Shown here in pieces: positions 23,622 to 32,181 of a DNA stretch of 64,000 bases. This DNA comes from Bog-257 sp963846715. GTDB lineage: Bacteria > Acidobacteriota > Terriglobia > Terriglobales > Acidobacteriaceae. The position numbers and the translations under genes were made by a program. Under the pieces are notes generated by a model, which saw only the letters and a program-made list of their open reading frames with translations, was not told the DNA's origin and searched no databases. The stretch lies in NCBI GenBank assembly GCA_963846715.1, contig CAWJXA010000003.1, positions 1 through 64,000 of the forward strand, read 5' to 3'. How positions within the stretch are numbered: the stretch's first letter is position 1; each line of letters starts with the position of its first letter.

Positions 23622-24875
23622 ATGAGGTCCTTCGGTAAGTTGAGTACGCTTCTGGTTCTAATTACGGCCGTGACGATCTCGATCGCCAATGGACAGAACC
23701 CTGCTTCATGGGAGAGACAATTTGGTACTACGGCCGACGACCAGGCTCGTGCGGTCGCAATGGACGCAACCGGAGTTTATATCGCGGGAGATACTACTGG
23801 GGCGCTGGTGGGTAATAACGCCGGCGGCGATGACGGGTTTGTTCGCAAATATGACTTTGCAGGGAAGGTATTGTGGACAAGCCAGATCGGAACGGCGGGC
23901 GATGATTGCGCCTACGCCATTGCCGTGGATGGGAGCGGAGTCTACGTTTCGGGATGGACTTACGGAGTACTTGACGGGAGCCATGCGGTTAACGCCAATG
24001 GTGACGCGTTCGTGAGGAAGTACGACACCACGGGAAAGATCCTATGGACGAGGCAGTTCGGAACTACAGCCGAGGATTACGCCAACGCCATCGCGGTGGA
24101 CGCAACCGGAGTCTATGTGGTTGGTAATACGCTCGGTTCGCTCGGCGGTCCGAACGTCGGCCGGTGGGACGCGTTTGTTCGGAAGTACGACCTCAATGGC
24201 AATGTCGTGTGGACAAACCAGTTCGGCACCGACACTGACGACTTTGCGAATGGGATCGTGGTGGACGCAACTGGAATCTACGTGACGGGATTTACGATTG
24301 GGACCCTGTCTGGCCAGAGCGCAGGCTGGTGGGACGCGTTTGTCCGGAAATACGATGCCAATGGAAACGTCGCGTGGACTAAGCAGTTCGGATCGGCGGG
24401 AGCCGATTACACGAACGCCATTGCGGCGGACGCCACAGGAATCTACGTGGTGGGTTATACCACCGGATCATTGTTCGGCAACAACGCTGGCGGCTGGGAC
24501 GCCTGGGTGTGGAAATGCGATCCGAATGGCAACGTCTTGTGGGCAGATCAATTCGGCACAGCCTATGACGATTTTGCCTGGGCGATCGCGACCGATGCGG
24601 ACGGAATCCAGGTGGCAGGATGGACGGGCGGGACGCTAAGCGGGAACAGCGCTGGCGGGGTTGATGCCTTTCTTCGCCGGTACACTACCAACGGCACTGT
24701 CATCGAGACCACCCAGTTCGGTTCCTCGGGCAATGACCAAATTACTGGAATCGCGATTTTCCAACCGCCGAATGGCAGTCAGGTTCGCGTTCTCGCTGGA
24801 TATACATCGGGCAATATGGTCGGGCAAAACGCCGGCGGTATGGATGTGTTTACGGGTTTCTATTCGGTTCCGTAG
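23622..24875 (+). CDS. Secreted SBBP-repeat beta-propeller protein
   Basis: A signal peptide (about 1-24, MRSFGKLSTLLVLITAVTIS then IANGQ) precedes seven or more repeats of roughly 52 residues. Each follows the pattern W-x-x-QFGT-x-x-DD-x-A-x-A-I-x-VDATGVYV-x-G-T-x-G-x-L-x-G-x-N-A-G-x-x-DAFVRKYD. This is the SBBP (seven-bladed beta-propeller) repeat type common in Acidobacteria. The product is extracellular or periplasmic and probably binds something, but no catalytic motif is visible. The gene is unaccompanied. The window from 24876 to 25023 downstream is featureless. Confidence 0.85.
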   Translation: MRSFGKLSTLLVLITAVTISIANGQNPASWERQFGTTADDQARAVAMDATGVYIAGDTTGALVGNNAGGDDGFVRKYDFAGKVLWTSQIGTAGDDCAYAIAVDGSGVYVSGWTYGVLDGSHAVNANGDAFVRKYDTTGKILWTRQFGTTAEDYANAIAVDATGVYVVGNTLGSLGGPNVGRWDAFVRKYDLNGNVVWTNQFGTDTDDFANGIVVDATGIYVTGFTIGTLSGQSAGWWDAFVRKYDANGNVAWTKQFGSAGADYTNAIAADATGIYVVGYTTGSLFGNNAGGWDAWVWKCDPNGNVLWADQFGTAYDDFAWAIATDADGIQVAGWTGGTLSGNSAGGVDAFLRRYTTNGTVIETTQFGSSGNDQITGIAIFQPPNGSQVRVLAGYTSGNMVGQNAGGMDVFTGFYSVP

Positions 24876-25023
24876 GCACAAACCAGGCCGACTGCAATCC
24901 TGACTGATTTAGCGAACTAACCTTAACTGCCCCGGCCTAACCAACGATGGGCTGGAACGGGGCAGTGATTCTTGTTCGCATTCGACTGCCCGGACTTATT
25001 GCACAGAAGTCCAAGTGCCGATT

Positions 25024-26563
25024 CTAGGGTCCCACGCCTCCGCTATGGCAATCGGAGCAGTTCACTCCGGCCAAGTCGCCGATATCCACCGGATGCTTGA
25101 ACGGTTGGGTCGGCAATGCAGCGATCTGCGTGCCGCTCTCCTGTTGCTCGAGGACGGTGTGGCACGAGTTGCAGTCCTTGCTGATGACCTTACCGTCCTT
25201 GCTGACGTGGTTGCCGTCGTGGCAGCGGAAGCAGCCCGGGATAGTAGAAATGCCCAATGTTGTTGGGATGGGTCTTCCAGTTGACCTTCATGTAGGGAAA
25301 GAAGGTGGTGTCGTAGATGCGCTGCAGTTCAACCACCGCGCCCTTGATACTGTCCGCCTTGGATGAGGCAATCTGCGGGTACTTATCCTGGTAGAACTTC
25401 GGGATCTTTTCGGCAATCGCCTGTTGCGCTTCCTCTGAGGTTTTGTAGTCAGCCGTCAGCACCTCAACGCCCTGCTGCTTGATGAAGGGCAACGTGGAAT
25501 CGATGGAGCGCCCGGAGATCGCACGGTCCACCGAAAGATCAGGCGGGATATAGGCGTGGGACGGGCGGTTATGGCAGTCGATGCAATCCATGCGGCGCTT
25601 ATCGGCTTTGTCAATCTGCGCCGGGGTGGGCGCGCCGTCTTTAACGACGTACTCGGTTACTTTGCCGGACTGGTCCTCCATGCGCACCCACGGAATCACC
25701 TGCCGCTGCTCATCGGTAGCGAAATAGGTGACCTTGTTGTTGATGTTCATGTGCCAGTGAATGCCTTCACCGGCCTGACCGAGCGAAGGATCTCCTCCGC
25801 CGGTCTTGATCAGCATGCGAATCACCCGCGGCGTGTTCTGCTCATCGGAGCCGTAATGGGTGAAGGTCTTGAGTTGTGCGCCCCAGAATTTTTTCGGCCA
25901 GTGGCATTGTTCGCAGGTGTCGGCCGCCGGACGCAAGTTATGCACTGGCGTGGGAATTGGCCGCGGATAGGTGCCGCAGGCGTTGTAGTAAACCTGGCGA
26001 ATGCCGGACAGCTTGGACTTCACATACCAACCAGCGCCCGATCCCACGTGGCAATCTACGCAGGCTACGCGGGCATGCGGCGAAGCCTGGTAAGCCACGA
26101 ACTCGGGATGCATCACGGTATGACAAAGTTGGCCGCAAAAATCCACCGAATCGGTGAACTCATAGGCCTTATAGCTGCCCACCGCGCTGACCAGCGCAAA
26201 GATCACCACGAAGCTGAGCACAAACGCAACCGTGCTGCGTTGGGCCGGATTGTTGAGATCAAGCTTTGCGAAGTGGGGCGGCGCTCCTACTGCGTGAAGC
26301 CGGCGACGTCGCTCGATCACCATTCCCACCGGTATCAAGATCAGGCCGACAACCAGAAACCCCGGCGCCACCATGTAGGCAAGAATGCCGATGTAGGGAG
26401 ATGGGTGGCTGGCCAGAACGTCAATCAGAATGAGGAGAATAATGTTGACGAGGGCTACGGCTGCAAGCGCCAACCCTATAAGGCTGATAGGATTCCTGAT
26501 TAATTTCTGCGAAACGGGCGGATGATCGCCCAGAGGATCCACTTTCCGCGTGTCCTCGCTCAT
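25024..26563 (-). pseudogene. NapC/NirT-like multiheme cytochrome c, frameshifted near its C-terminus
   Basis: The first frame (26563 to about 25240) has membrane helices near 28-50, 60-82 and 113-132 and heme-binding CxxCH sites at 143-148 (CGQLCH, one residue longer), 168-172, 217-221 and 327-331. It ends with a nonsense tail, LLPLPRRQPRQQGR. The reading continues in another frame as PGCFRCHDGNH, CNSCH and CSDCH, giving seven hemes in all. The junction is at CCCGGG (25235-25240): one G too many. The family moves electrons from membrane quinol to periplasmic acceptors. It lies 155 bases after the 11-heme b/c protein and probably works with it. The one-base insertion may be an error. Confidence 0.85.
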
Positions 26564-26718
26564 CGATTTAATTGTCCCTTCTTCGCCTCACCCCGGTGCG
26601 AATGTAACACATTCAGTGTGCAGAAGTTACCACAATGAAGCCGTATTGCAATCAAGAAAACCCGTAGTTAGTGTTTACTCACCCTAAAGTTGCAGAGCCA
26701 GCAGCCGAGGTCTAGTTC

Positions 26719-28704
26719 TTACTTCGAGACAACCTCGTCTTGGTCTGTTGCGCCTGCGTCAGCCGGTGCTCCTTCTTCCACCTCCGAGCCATTGGCCTTT
26801 TCAATCGCCAGCAAATCGAGGGGATGTTCGTGCTCGTAAGCCTCCACCGACATCTTGCCGTCATACCACGACCAGTTCATGGGATATGCATCGGGATCGA
26901 ACATCACGCCGTATAAGTGCCATACGATAATCGCCAGCGTAGCCAGTACAGCTTCGTACCAGTGAATCGTAATAGCAACATCAATCCACCAGCCCGGAAC
27001 TCTTTCGCCCACTCCCACCTTGAACCACGCCATCAATCCAGTGCTGGCCATCACGAACATGCCCCACACTAACGCCCAGTACTCCGCCTTCTCAGCGTAG
27101 GTAAAGCGGCCGAACAGGGGACGCTGTTGGCTGAGTCCGAGGTAATATTGCATGGCATCGCGCGCATCGGTGACGTCCTTCCACTCCGGCAGCATGTCTT
27201 TGATCAGGCGGCGGCCGTCGGGAGTCTTGATCACATACCACAGATGGAACAAGCTGACGGTGATAAGCACCACTCCAGCCACGCGATGGATGATGCTTCG
27301 TACCGCCTCGTTGACGAATGCCGTGGCCAGCCACGACGACGGATAGCGCAGAGCGAAGCCCGTCAGCACCAGAATGGAGAAGCTGATGAGCAGGATGACG
27401 TGTTGCACTCGCTGTCCCCAGGTCATGCGGAACAGGATTCGAGGCTGCCCAATGCGATGAAGCAGCAGCTTCTTGCGGAAGACGATCAGGTTGTGCAGCA
27501 CCATACCGCCGATTACGCCGATGATCATCCACACGTAGAACTTGCTGATATACCCGATTACCTTGCTGCCAAAGTCAGCTTTGGCCAGACCGTCGGAGTG
27601 CACCTTGAAACTGATGAACTTCTCATTCGCGCCGGGATGGCATTGCCCACAGGTCTTGGCCAGGTTGGCATGATTGATGGTGGAGCGCGGATCGGCCGAG
27701 GGCAGAATATTATGCACTCCGTGGCAACTGGCGCAATTGGCCACCGTGGTCGAACCCATCTTGGACGCCATGCCGTGATAGCTGGACAAATAGGTGTTGA
27801 CTTGGCCGGAAGGCATTCCAAACTCGTTGGAGAGACGCACACTTCCATGGCATTGAGCGCAGCTGCTGCCTATATTGGCTGCGGCTACCGAAGAATTGGG
27901 ATCGGTAGGAGCTTTGATGGTGTGAATGCCGTGGCAATCGGTGCACACCGGCGCCTGCCAGTTGCCGCGCGCGATGGCCTGGCCGTGGATACTCTGCATG
28001 TATTCCTGCTTGATGTTGTCGTGGCACTTGGCGCAGGTCAGGGGGACATTGAACTTGTTAATCGGAGACTTGGGATCGGTGGCGGCCAGAATGTCATGTT
28101 GGCCGTGGCAATCGGTGCACACCGCCGCTTTGTCGGACCCGGCGGCCACGGCTTTGCCGTGAACACTTTGCTGATAGGAGTTGAAGGGAGCGGAACTGAT
28201 GCCGCTCGACGCCATCACGAATTTCTGTCCATGACAGGCGCCGCAGGTCTGCGGAATGTTGCCCCGAGCCACTTTTGACTTGGGATCGCTGGAAGGCAGA
28301 ATTTCGTGGACGCTGCCATGGCAGTCCTGGCACTTGGCGACGTTGGTGTTGCCTGCGGCCGCGGCCTTGGCATGAACGCCATGATCGTAAGCTGTCTGCT
28401 CGCTGGCATGGCAGGTGGCGCATACCGGCTTGGCGGGCGCGGGATCGTGCGGGAATGCCTTAATGTCTTTGTGGCAATCGGTGCAACCAAAAACGCTATG
28501 GATGGAGGCCTTGAACTTCGCATCATCCACGTGCAAGCTGACTGTTTTGCCGTTCTCGTCTTTGGTGAGAGTGGCATCGTTATGGCAAGCCAGGCAGTCG
28601 TCATTGGTCATTTTGGGGGCGTTCTTGGCTACCGCTCCCGCTGCCAGGAGCAACGCGACTAAGAAAACCAGACCGCAACGCTTCACCGCAACCCTCACTT
28701 TCAC
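26719..28704 (-). CDS. Membrane 11-heme cytochrome c / cytochrome b fusion (CbcL-like quinol oxidoreductase)
   Basis: The 661-residue protein has a signal peptide (1-26) and eleven CxxCH sites at 37, 74, 95, 125, 154, 196, 224, 254, 282, 324 and 352. A C-terminal b-type membrane domain follows with about five helices starting near 388. Candidate heme b histidines sit in MVLHNL (404), QRVQHVIL (435), IIHRVAG (473), SLFHLWY (487) and IHWYEAV plus IVWHLYG. This build is that of quinone:cytochrome c oxidoreductases such as Geobacter CbcL, which pass electrons outward at low potential. Here the acceptor is unknown. It precedes the NapC/NirT-like gene and lies downstream of two Fnr-type regulators and a CRP-type palindrome. 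Confidence 0.85.
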   Translation of the reverse strand: MKVRVAVKRCGLVFLVALLLAAGAVAKNAPKMTNDDCLACHNDATLTKDENGKTVSLHVDDAKFKASIHSVFGCTDCHKDIKAFPHDPAPAKPVCATCHASEQTAYDHGVHAKAAAAGNTNVAKCQDCHGSVHEILPSSDPKSKVARGNIPQTCGACHGQKFVMASSGISSAPFNSYQQSVHGKAVAAGSDKAAVCTDCHGQHDILAATDPKSPINKFNVPLTCAKCHDNIKQEYMQSIHGQAIARGNWQAPVCTDCHGIHTIKAPTDPNSSVAAANIGSSCAQCHGSVRLSNEFGMPSGQVNTYLSSYHGMASKMGSTTVANCASCHGVHNILPSADPRSTINHANLAKTCGQCHPGANEKFISFKVHSDGLAKADFGSKVIGYISKFYVWMIIGVIGGMVLHNLIVFRKKLLLHRIGQPRILFRMTWGQRVQHVILLISFSILVLTGFALRYPSSWLATAFVNEAVRSIIHRVAGVVLITVSLFHLWYVIKTPDGRRLIKDMLPEWKDVTDARDAMQYYLGLSQQRPLFGRFTYAEKAEYWALVWGMFVMASTGLMAWFKVGVGERVPGWWIDVAITIHWYEAVLATLAIIVWHLYGVMFDPDAYPMNWSWYDGKMSVEAYEHEHPLDLLAIEKANGSEVEEGAPADAGATDQDEVVSK

Positions 28705-28764
28705 CGGACCCGGCGGCTACTCCGTGTCACTTATTAACATCGCCGATGACGGCGTCCAGGGGCA

Positions 28765-28778
28765 GTGAGTGTACTCAC
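28765..28778. promoter_or_regulatory. Inverted repeat GTGAG-TGTA-CTCAC upstream of the 11-heme cytochrome
   Basis: A five-base inverted repeat with a four-base centre lies about 60 bases before the cytochrome start codon. Its centre is 22 bases from that of the next palindrome, about two helical turns. It could be a second, weaker regulator site. Confidence 0.4.
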
Positions 28779-28783
28779 GGGCG

Positions 28784-28803
28784 GGTGTGATTGGGGTCAC
28801 ACC
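28784..28803. promoter_or_regulatory. Perfect CRP/FNR-type palindrome
   Basis: GGTGTGA-TTGGGG-TCACACC is a perfect seven-base inverted repeat with a six-base spacer and contains TGTGA-N6-TCACA, the CRP-class consensus. It sits about 90 bases before the 11-heme cytochrome gene (start 28704), and the two Crp/Fnr genes are the next genes upstream. It is a strong candidate operator for one of them. The rest of 28705-29019 carries no gene. Confidence 0.6.
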
Positions 28804-29019
28804 GTCCCCGGTTCTCACAGGTCAAGGTGAGCGCCATCACCAGGCGCAGGGCCGTGGGTGCGCGAAGAATGGTGCAATGTTCATCGGCTTCGGACGCTGC
28901 GATTGCCCCGAATCCAGGTGACCGCATTGTCCGTGGGGTAGGTTGGAGTTGCCCTATTTCCGTTTGGTTTCCGAACGTTCGTTCTAACCACTCGTGGCCC
29001 GGGCCGGGCGGCCTTTACT

Positions 29020-29050
29020 AAAACAAAAGGCCCGCGGGGGAGCGCGGGCC
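29020..29050 (-). terminator. Rho-independent terminator of the Crp/Fnr genes
   Basis: On the minus strand, GGCCCGCG and CGCGGGCC (eight-base stem, six-base loop) are followed by TTTTGTTTT. It lies 17 bases after the stop of the shorter regulator gene. Confidence 0.8.
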
Positions 29051-29066
29051 GCAGGGAGCGGACAGC

Positions 29067-29672
29067 TTAAACCAGCATGGGACCGGAGCGGTACAACATG
29101 CGCGGGCGACGGGTGCGTATCATGCCCAGGGTGCGAACGCGCTCGTAGGCGCCATGCAGGTCCTGGCTCAACATGCGCACCACTTCCATGCAGACCTCGC
29201 GATGTTCCCGTAGAAACTTCATCAGTTCTTTTCTACGGACGAAAACCACTTGCGAGTTGTCCAGCAATTCTGCCGTGATCTCGTAAGGGGTGTTCGATAG
29301 AGCGGCGCCCAGCCCCAGAACTTCGCCGGGGCCGGCGACCCGGAAGGTCAGCCGCTTGCCGGTATCGGAGCAAATCGACAGCTTGGCGCGTCCATCGCAC
29401 AAAATGTAAATCCCGCGAACCGGCCGCCCTTCGGCAAAAAGAACCGTGTTTCTCGGGTAAGAGGCGAGCGACTTGATCTCGTCGAAAGATTTCAAGGACT
29501 CCGCGGGCATATCGCAGAAAAATCGATCCGGACGGAAGTCGCAGGCCAAGCAACTCGACTGAATCATGCTCTCCATAATCGAGGTAATACTGCTCCGGCC
29601 CGCTTCAATGCAGTGATTGCAGTCACCCATTTCCGTGACCTTGTTCACAGGGGCGTGCACGTTAGCCTTCAA
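29067..29672 (-). CDS. Crp/Fnr-like protein without the HTH domain
   Basis: The 201-residue protein has the cyclic-nucleotide-type sensor barrel (VLFAEGRPVRGIYILCDGRAKLSICSDTG, VAGPGEVLGLGAALSNTPYEITAELL) and the start of the long dimer helix (EHREVCMEVVRMLSQDLHGAYERVR). It stops after TLGMIRTRRPRMLYRSGPMLV, where the winged helix should begin. N-terminal cysteines (CNHC, then SSCLACDFRPDRFFC) resemble an Fnr-type cluster motif, but the internal Cys of its neighbour is Ser here (LDNSQVVFV). It may modulate the full-length paralog encoded 93 bases upstream by heterodimerising. The start could be internal (ATG 29630). Confidence 0.75.
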   Translation of the reverse strand: MKANVHAPVNKVTEMGDCNHCIEAGRSSITSIMESMIQSSCLACDFRPDRFFCDMPAESLKSFDEIKSLASYPRNTVLFAEGRPVRGIYILCDGRAKLSICSDTGKRLTFRVAGPGEVLGLGAALSNTPYEITAELLDNSQVVFVRRKELMKFLREHREVCMEVVRMLSQDLHGAYERVRTLGMIRTRRPRMLYRSGPMLV

Positions 29673-29765
29673 GGTGCTATCGGAAATCTCGATAGGGGCA
29701 TTCAGTCCGCGCCAGGAATTGTTGGCCGCCGTGCCGCAAACGGCCAGCGTTCACAGGACTTTAGC

Positions 29766-30488
29766 TTATGCAGTGATCGCCAGCGCCTTCAGCGCCGCCT
29801 TGTTCCGGATCAGCAAAGTCGAACCCTTGGCCTGCACAATCTGCCGCCGTTTCAAATCGGCAAAAAGCCGGGTTACGGTCTCGCGGGAGGTGCCAATCAT
29901 CTGCGCGATCTCTTCGTGAGTGAGGGCCAGTTTCACCCGCGGCTCAGCCTTCGCAGCTTCGCCGTTCTTGGCGCTCCACTCCAACAGCAGCTTGGCCAAC
30001 TTCTCTCCGGCGGAGTGCGAAAGACCAAGAGAGCGAATCTCGCGGCAGGCGCTGTTGTACTTTTCGCTTAATTGTTCAGCCACTCGCAGGCAGGCATCGC
30101 TGTGTTCTTTGAGGAAGCGCAGGAAATCCTCGCGTTTCACGAAGTTCACCTGGCAGGGGTCGACCGTCTCGGCGGTCAACTCGTAGGCCTTGCCGCTGAC
30201 GGTGGCGCTCAGGCCAAGGACTTCTCCGGGTTCGGCAATCTTCAGGATCAAGGTCTTGCCGTCAGTCGAGCAGATGGATAGTTTTACGCGGCCTTTGCAG
30301 AGCACAAAGATGCCGCGCGGCGTCTGGCCTTCCACAAACAGGACCGCACCCTTTGGGTAGGCAGTAGCGTATTTAATGGATTCGAATGACTGCAATGCAG
30401 CAGGCGGAAGATCGCAAAATATATGCTCGACCCGCATCTTGCAGGCCAGGCAGCTTTCTATGATGTCCAAGCCATATGGTGTAAGCAC
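29766..30488 (-). CDS. Crp/Fnr-family transcriptional regulator, Fnr-like cysteines
   Basis: From GTG 30488 (AGGGGG six bases upstream) the product has 240 residues. It has an N-terminal ESCLACKMRVEHIFC motif (C-x2-C-x8-C), a sensor barrel (VLFVEGQTPRGIFVLCKGRVKLSICSTDG, EPGEVLGLSATVSGKAYEL), an internal Cys in VDPCQVNFVKRED aligned with the fourth Fnr cluster ligand, the dimer helix and an HTH (LTHEEIAQMIGTSRETVTRLFADLKRRQIV). The four cysteines suggest an oxygen-labile 4Fe-4S cluster as in Fnr. It is the likely controller of the cytochrome genes downstream. Confidence 0.85.
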   Translation of the reverse strand: MLTPYGLDIIESCLACKMRVEHIFCDLPPAALQSFESIKYATAYPKGAVLFVEGQTPRGIFVLCKGRVKLSICSTDGKTLILKIAEPGEVLGLSATVSGKAYELTAETVDPCQVNFVKREDFLRFLKEHSDACLRVAEQLSEKYNSACREIRSLGLSHSAGEKLAKLLLEWSAKNGEAAKAEPRVKLALTHEEIAQMIGTSRETVTRLFADLKRRQIVQAKGSTLLIRNKAALKALAITA

Positions 30489-30975
30489 GTTGACCCCCTG
30501 TACGTTAAAACCGTATCTCCGGTGTCCTGCTCCCGAACGGCGCATGCAGCGCCTGCAAGCCGGACGCCTGTTCCTGCCATTCGATCCTCTACCGCACTTG
30601 CGTGCGTGCCGGCGATCACCTGCCGTAGTGATCTGCTAAGTCGGCGGACAAAGCCCTTTTTGGTCGCTCCGTGGCGGCTCGGATAGCGGTGGCAGTCAAG
30701 CTATTACTCCAGATACAGTCCAGCGGAACACTCCTACCGCACACCCAACAAGTACACAGATCACATCCGTTTGTGATGTGTGACTGCGGTTCGCCGGCGC
30801 GGCCGTTGCGCAGCGATGATCTACCACTTGTCTGACGGAAGGAGAAGTCGTTTCAGGCGGTCTGAGACCGATGAAGGTCGAGGCTCGCCCGGCACTAGCA
30901 TCGCTGGGCGATATTGAAAACCAAAAGCGCGCCGTTCAGTGTGGCTCCCGGCGTTTCCGTGATGGTGCAACTGTC
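30489..30975. other. Intergenic region upstream of the Fnr-like gene, with an inverted repeat
   Basis: No gene is supported. ATCACA-TCCGTT-TGTGAT at 30760-30777 is a perfect six-base inverted repeat whose half-sites are inverted relative to the CRP consensus; it may be a regulator site for the divergent or downstream genes. The region also holds the 3' flank of ahpD. Confidence 0.35.
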
Positions 30976-31527
30976 TTAGACTGCTTCGGGTTGCGGTGCG
31001 GCGACCGCTTCAGTATCGAGCACCACTGCAAGCGCGTGGACTACGGAGGCAATTCGCACTGCCGCCAGAATCTGCTCCTCGGTTACGCCTTTGTCGCGCA
31101 TGACCTTCTCGTGCGCGTCAACACACGCGCCGCAGCCGTTGATGGCGGAGACCGCGGTAGACCACAACTCAAAATCGAGAGGATCGATGCCGTGTGTCCG
31201 CATGACGTTCATGCGCAGCCCGGCACGCATGGTGCGGTACTTTTCGTTCGAAGTAAGGTGAAGAAAGCGGTAGAAAATATTGTTCATTCCCATGATGGCG
31301 GCCGCCCCTTTAGCAGCTTCCAGCGCCTCCGGAGTCAGGTGGCTTGCGGCTTCGTCCAAGGCAGCCGCTATCAAGGCCCGATTGCGCGAGGTGATGGCCG
31401 ACGCGACCACGGTCCCCCACGCTTGCTGCTCGTTCAAGTCGGTCTGCTGGCGCACCGTGCTGGAAAAATTGAGCTTAAGGTCCTTAGCGTACGAGGGAAT
31501 GGATTCGATCAAGGTGTCGAGATTCAC
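30976..31527 (-). CDS. ahpD: Alkyl hydroperoxide reductase AhpD-type carboxymuconolactone decarboxylase-like protein
   Basis: The 183-residue all-helical protein has the AhpD redox centre ... GCGACVDAHEKVM (CxxC followed by His) near residues 132-140, after NVMRTHGIDPLDFELWSTAVSAING. AhpD is the reductant of AhpC in organisms that lack AhpF and hands electrons from lipoylated proteins. It is the third gene of the perR-ahpC-ahpD operon, 90 bases after ahpC, with a hairpin in the gap that could lower its expression relative to ahpC. Confidence 0.93.
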   Translation of the reverse strand: MNLDTLIESIPSYAKDLKLNFSSTVRQQTDLNEQQAWGTVVASAITSRNRALIAAALDEAASHLTPEALEAAKGAAAIMGMNNIFYRFLHLTSNEKYRTMRAGLRMNVMRTHGIDPLDFELWSTAVSAINGCGACVDAHEKVMRDKGVTEEQILAAVRIASVVHALAVVLDTEAVAAPQPEAV

Positions 31528-31559
31528 GTGGTCCTACTTTCGATTTAGACGGAAGGAAA

Positions 31560-31584
31560 CGGCTCCGCCCATGCAGCGGAGCCG
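31560..31584 (-). terminator. Hairpin between ahpC and ahpD
   Basis: CGGCTCCGC and GCGGAGCCG form a perfect nine-base stem with a seven-base loop. On the minus strand the stem is followed only by TTTCCTTCC, so termination would be partial. It may act as an attenuator or as an mRNA end protector for ahpC. Confidence 0.5.
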
Positions 31585-31617
31585 ACTGAATGCTGTTTCG
31601 TCTCTGTAGAATAGCGC

Positions 31618-32160
31618 TCAGACGTGCAGCGTCTCCTGTCCCTTCTGCCAGTTGCAGGGGCAGAGCTCGTCGGTCTGAAGAGCGTCGAGGACGCGCAATA
31701 CCTCCTGCGGATTGCGGCCCACCGAAAGGTCGGTGACGTAGCAAAAGCGAATGACATTCTGTGGATCGACGAGGAAGGTGGCACGCTGCGCCACTCCCGC
31801 CTGTTCATCGAGAATGCCCAGCGTGGAACACAGGTCGCGCTTGATGTCCGACAGCATGGGAAACGGCAGGTCCTTCAGGTCGGGATGGTTGTTGCGCCAC
31901 GCCAGGTGGACAAACTCGGAATCGATGCTGCCACCCAGAATCTGGGTGTCGCGATCCTGGAATTCCTTGTTCAGTTTTCCGAATGCCGCGATCTCGGTGG
32001 GACAGACGAACGTGAAGTCCTTCGGCCAGAAGAAGAACAACTTCCACTTGCCCTTGTAGTCATCGCCGGTGATGGTTTTGAAAGCATTGTCTTTATTAGT
32101 GCTGACCGTTGCTGTAACGCTGAAGTCGGGGAACTGCTCTCCTACGCTTAACATTTGCAT
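31618..32160 (-). CDS. ahpC: Peroxiredoxin AhpC
   Basis: The 180-residue protein contains the peroxidatic centre FFFWPKDFTFVCPTEIAAF (Cys near residue 53), GGSIDSEFVHLAWRN, FPMLSDIKRDLCSTLGIL and the C-terminal resolving-Cys region ELCPCNWQKGQETL. It has the length and cysteine pattern of mycobacterial-type AhpC that works with AhpD. It reduces hydrogen peroxide, alkyl peroxides and possibly peroxynitrite. It starts 21 bases after the perR stop, so the two are co-transcribed. Confidence 0.95.
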   Translation of the reverse strand: MQMLSVGEQFPDFSVTATVSTNKDNAFKTITGDDYKGKWKLFFFWPKDFTFVCPTEIAAFGKLNKEFQDRDTQILGGSIDSEFVHLAWRNNHPDLKDLPFPMLSDIKRDLCSTLGILDEQAGVAQRATFLVDPQNVIRFCYVTDLSVGRNPQEVLRVLDALQTDELCPCNWQKGQETLHV

Positions 32161-32181
32161 TTCTCCATTGGATAGTAAGAA

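Noticed and set aside
24876..25023. Possible small gene between the SBBP protein and the NapC-like cytochrome
   Set aside because: No frame with a ribosome site; it is simply the gap between two gene ends.
25556..26503. Plus-strand frame of 315 codons opposite the NapC-like gene
   Set aside because: The opposite strand has heme motifs and membrane helices; this one is a shadow with no motif.
27127..28278. Long plus-strand frame opposite the 11-heme cytochrome
   Set aside because: It is the antisense of repeated CxxCH-rich coding sequence, has His/Arg-rich composition and no start signal.
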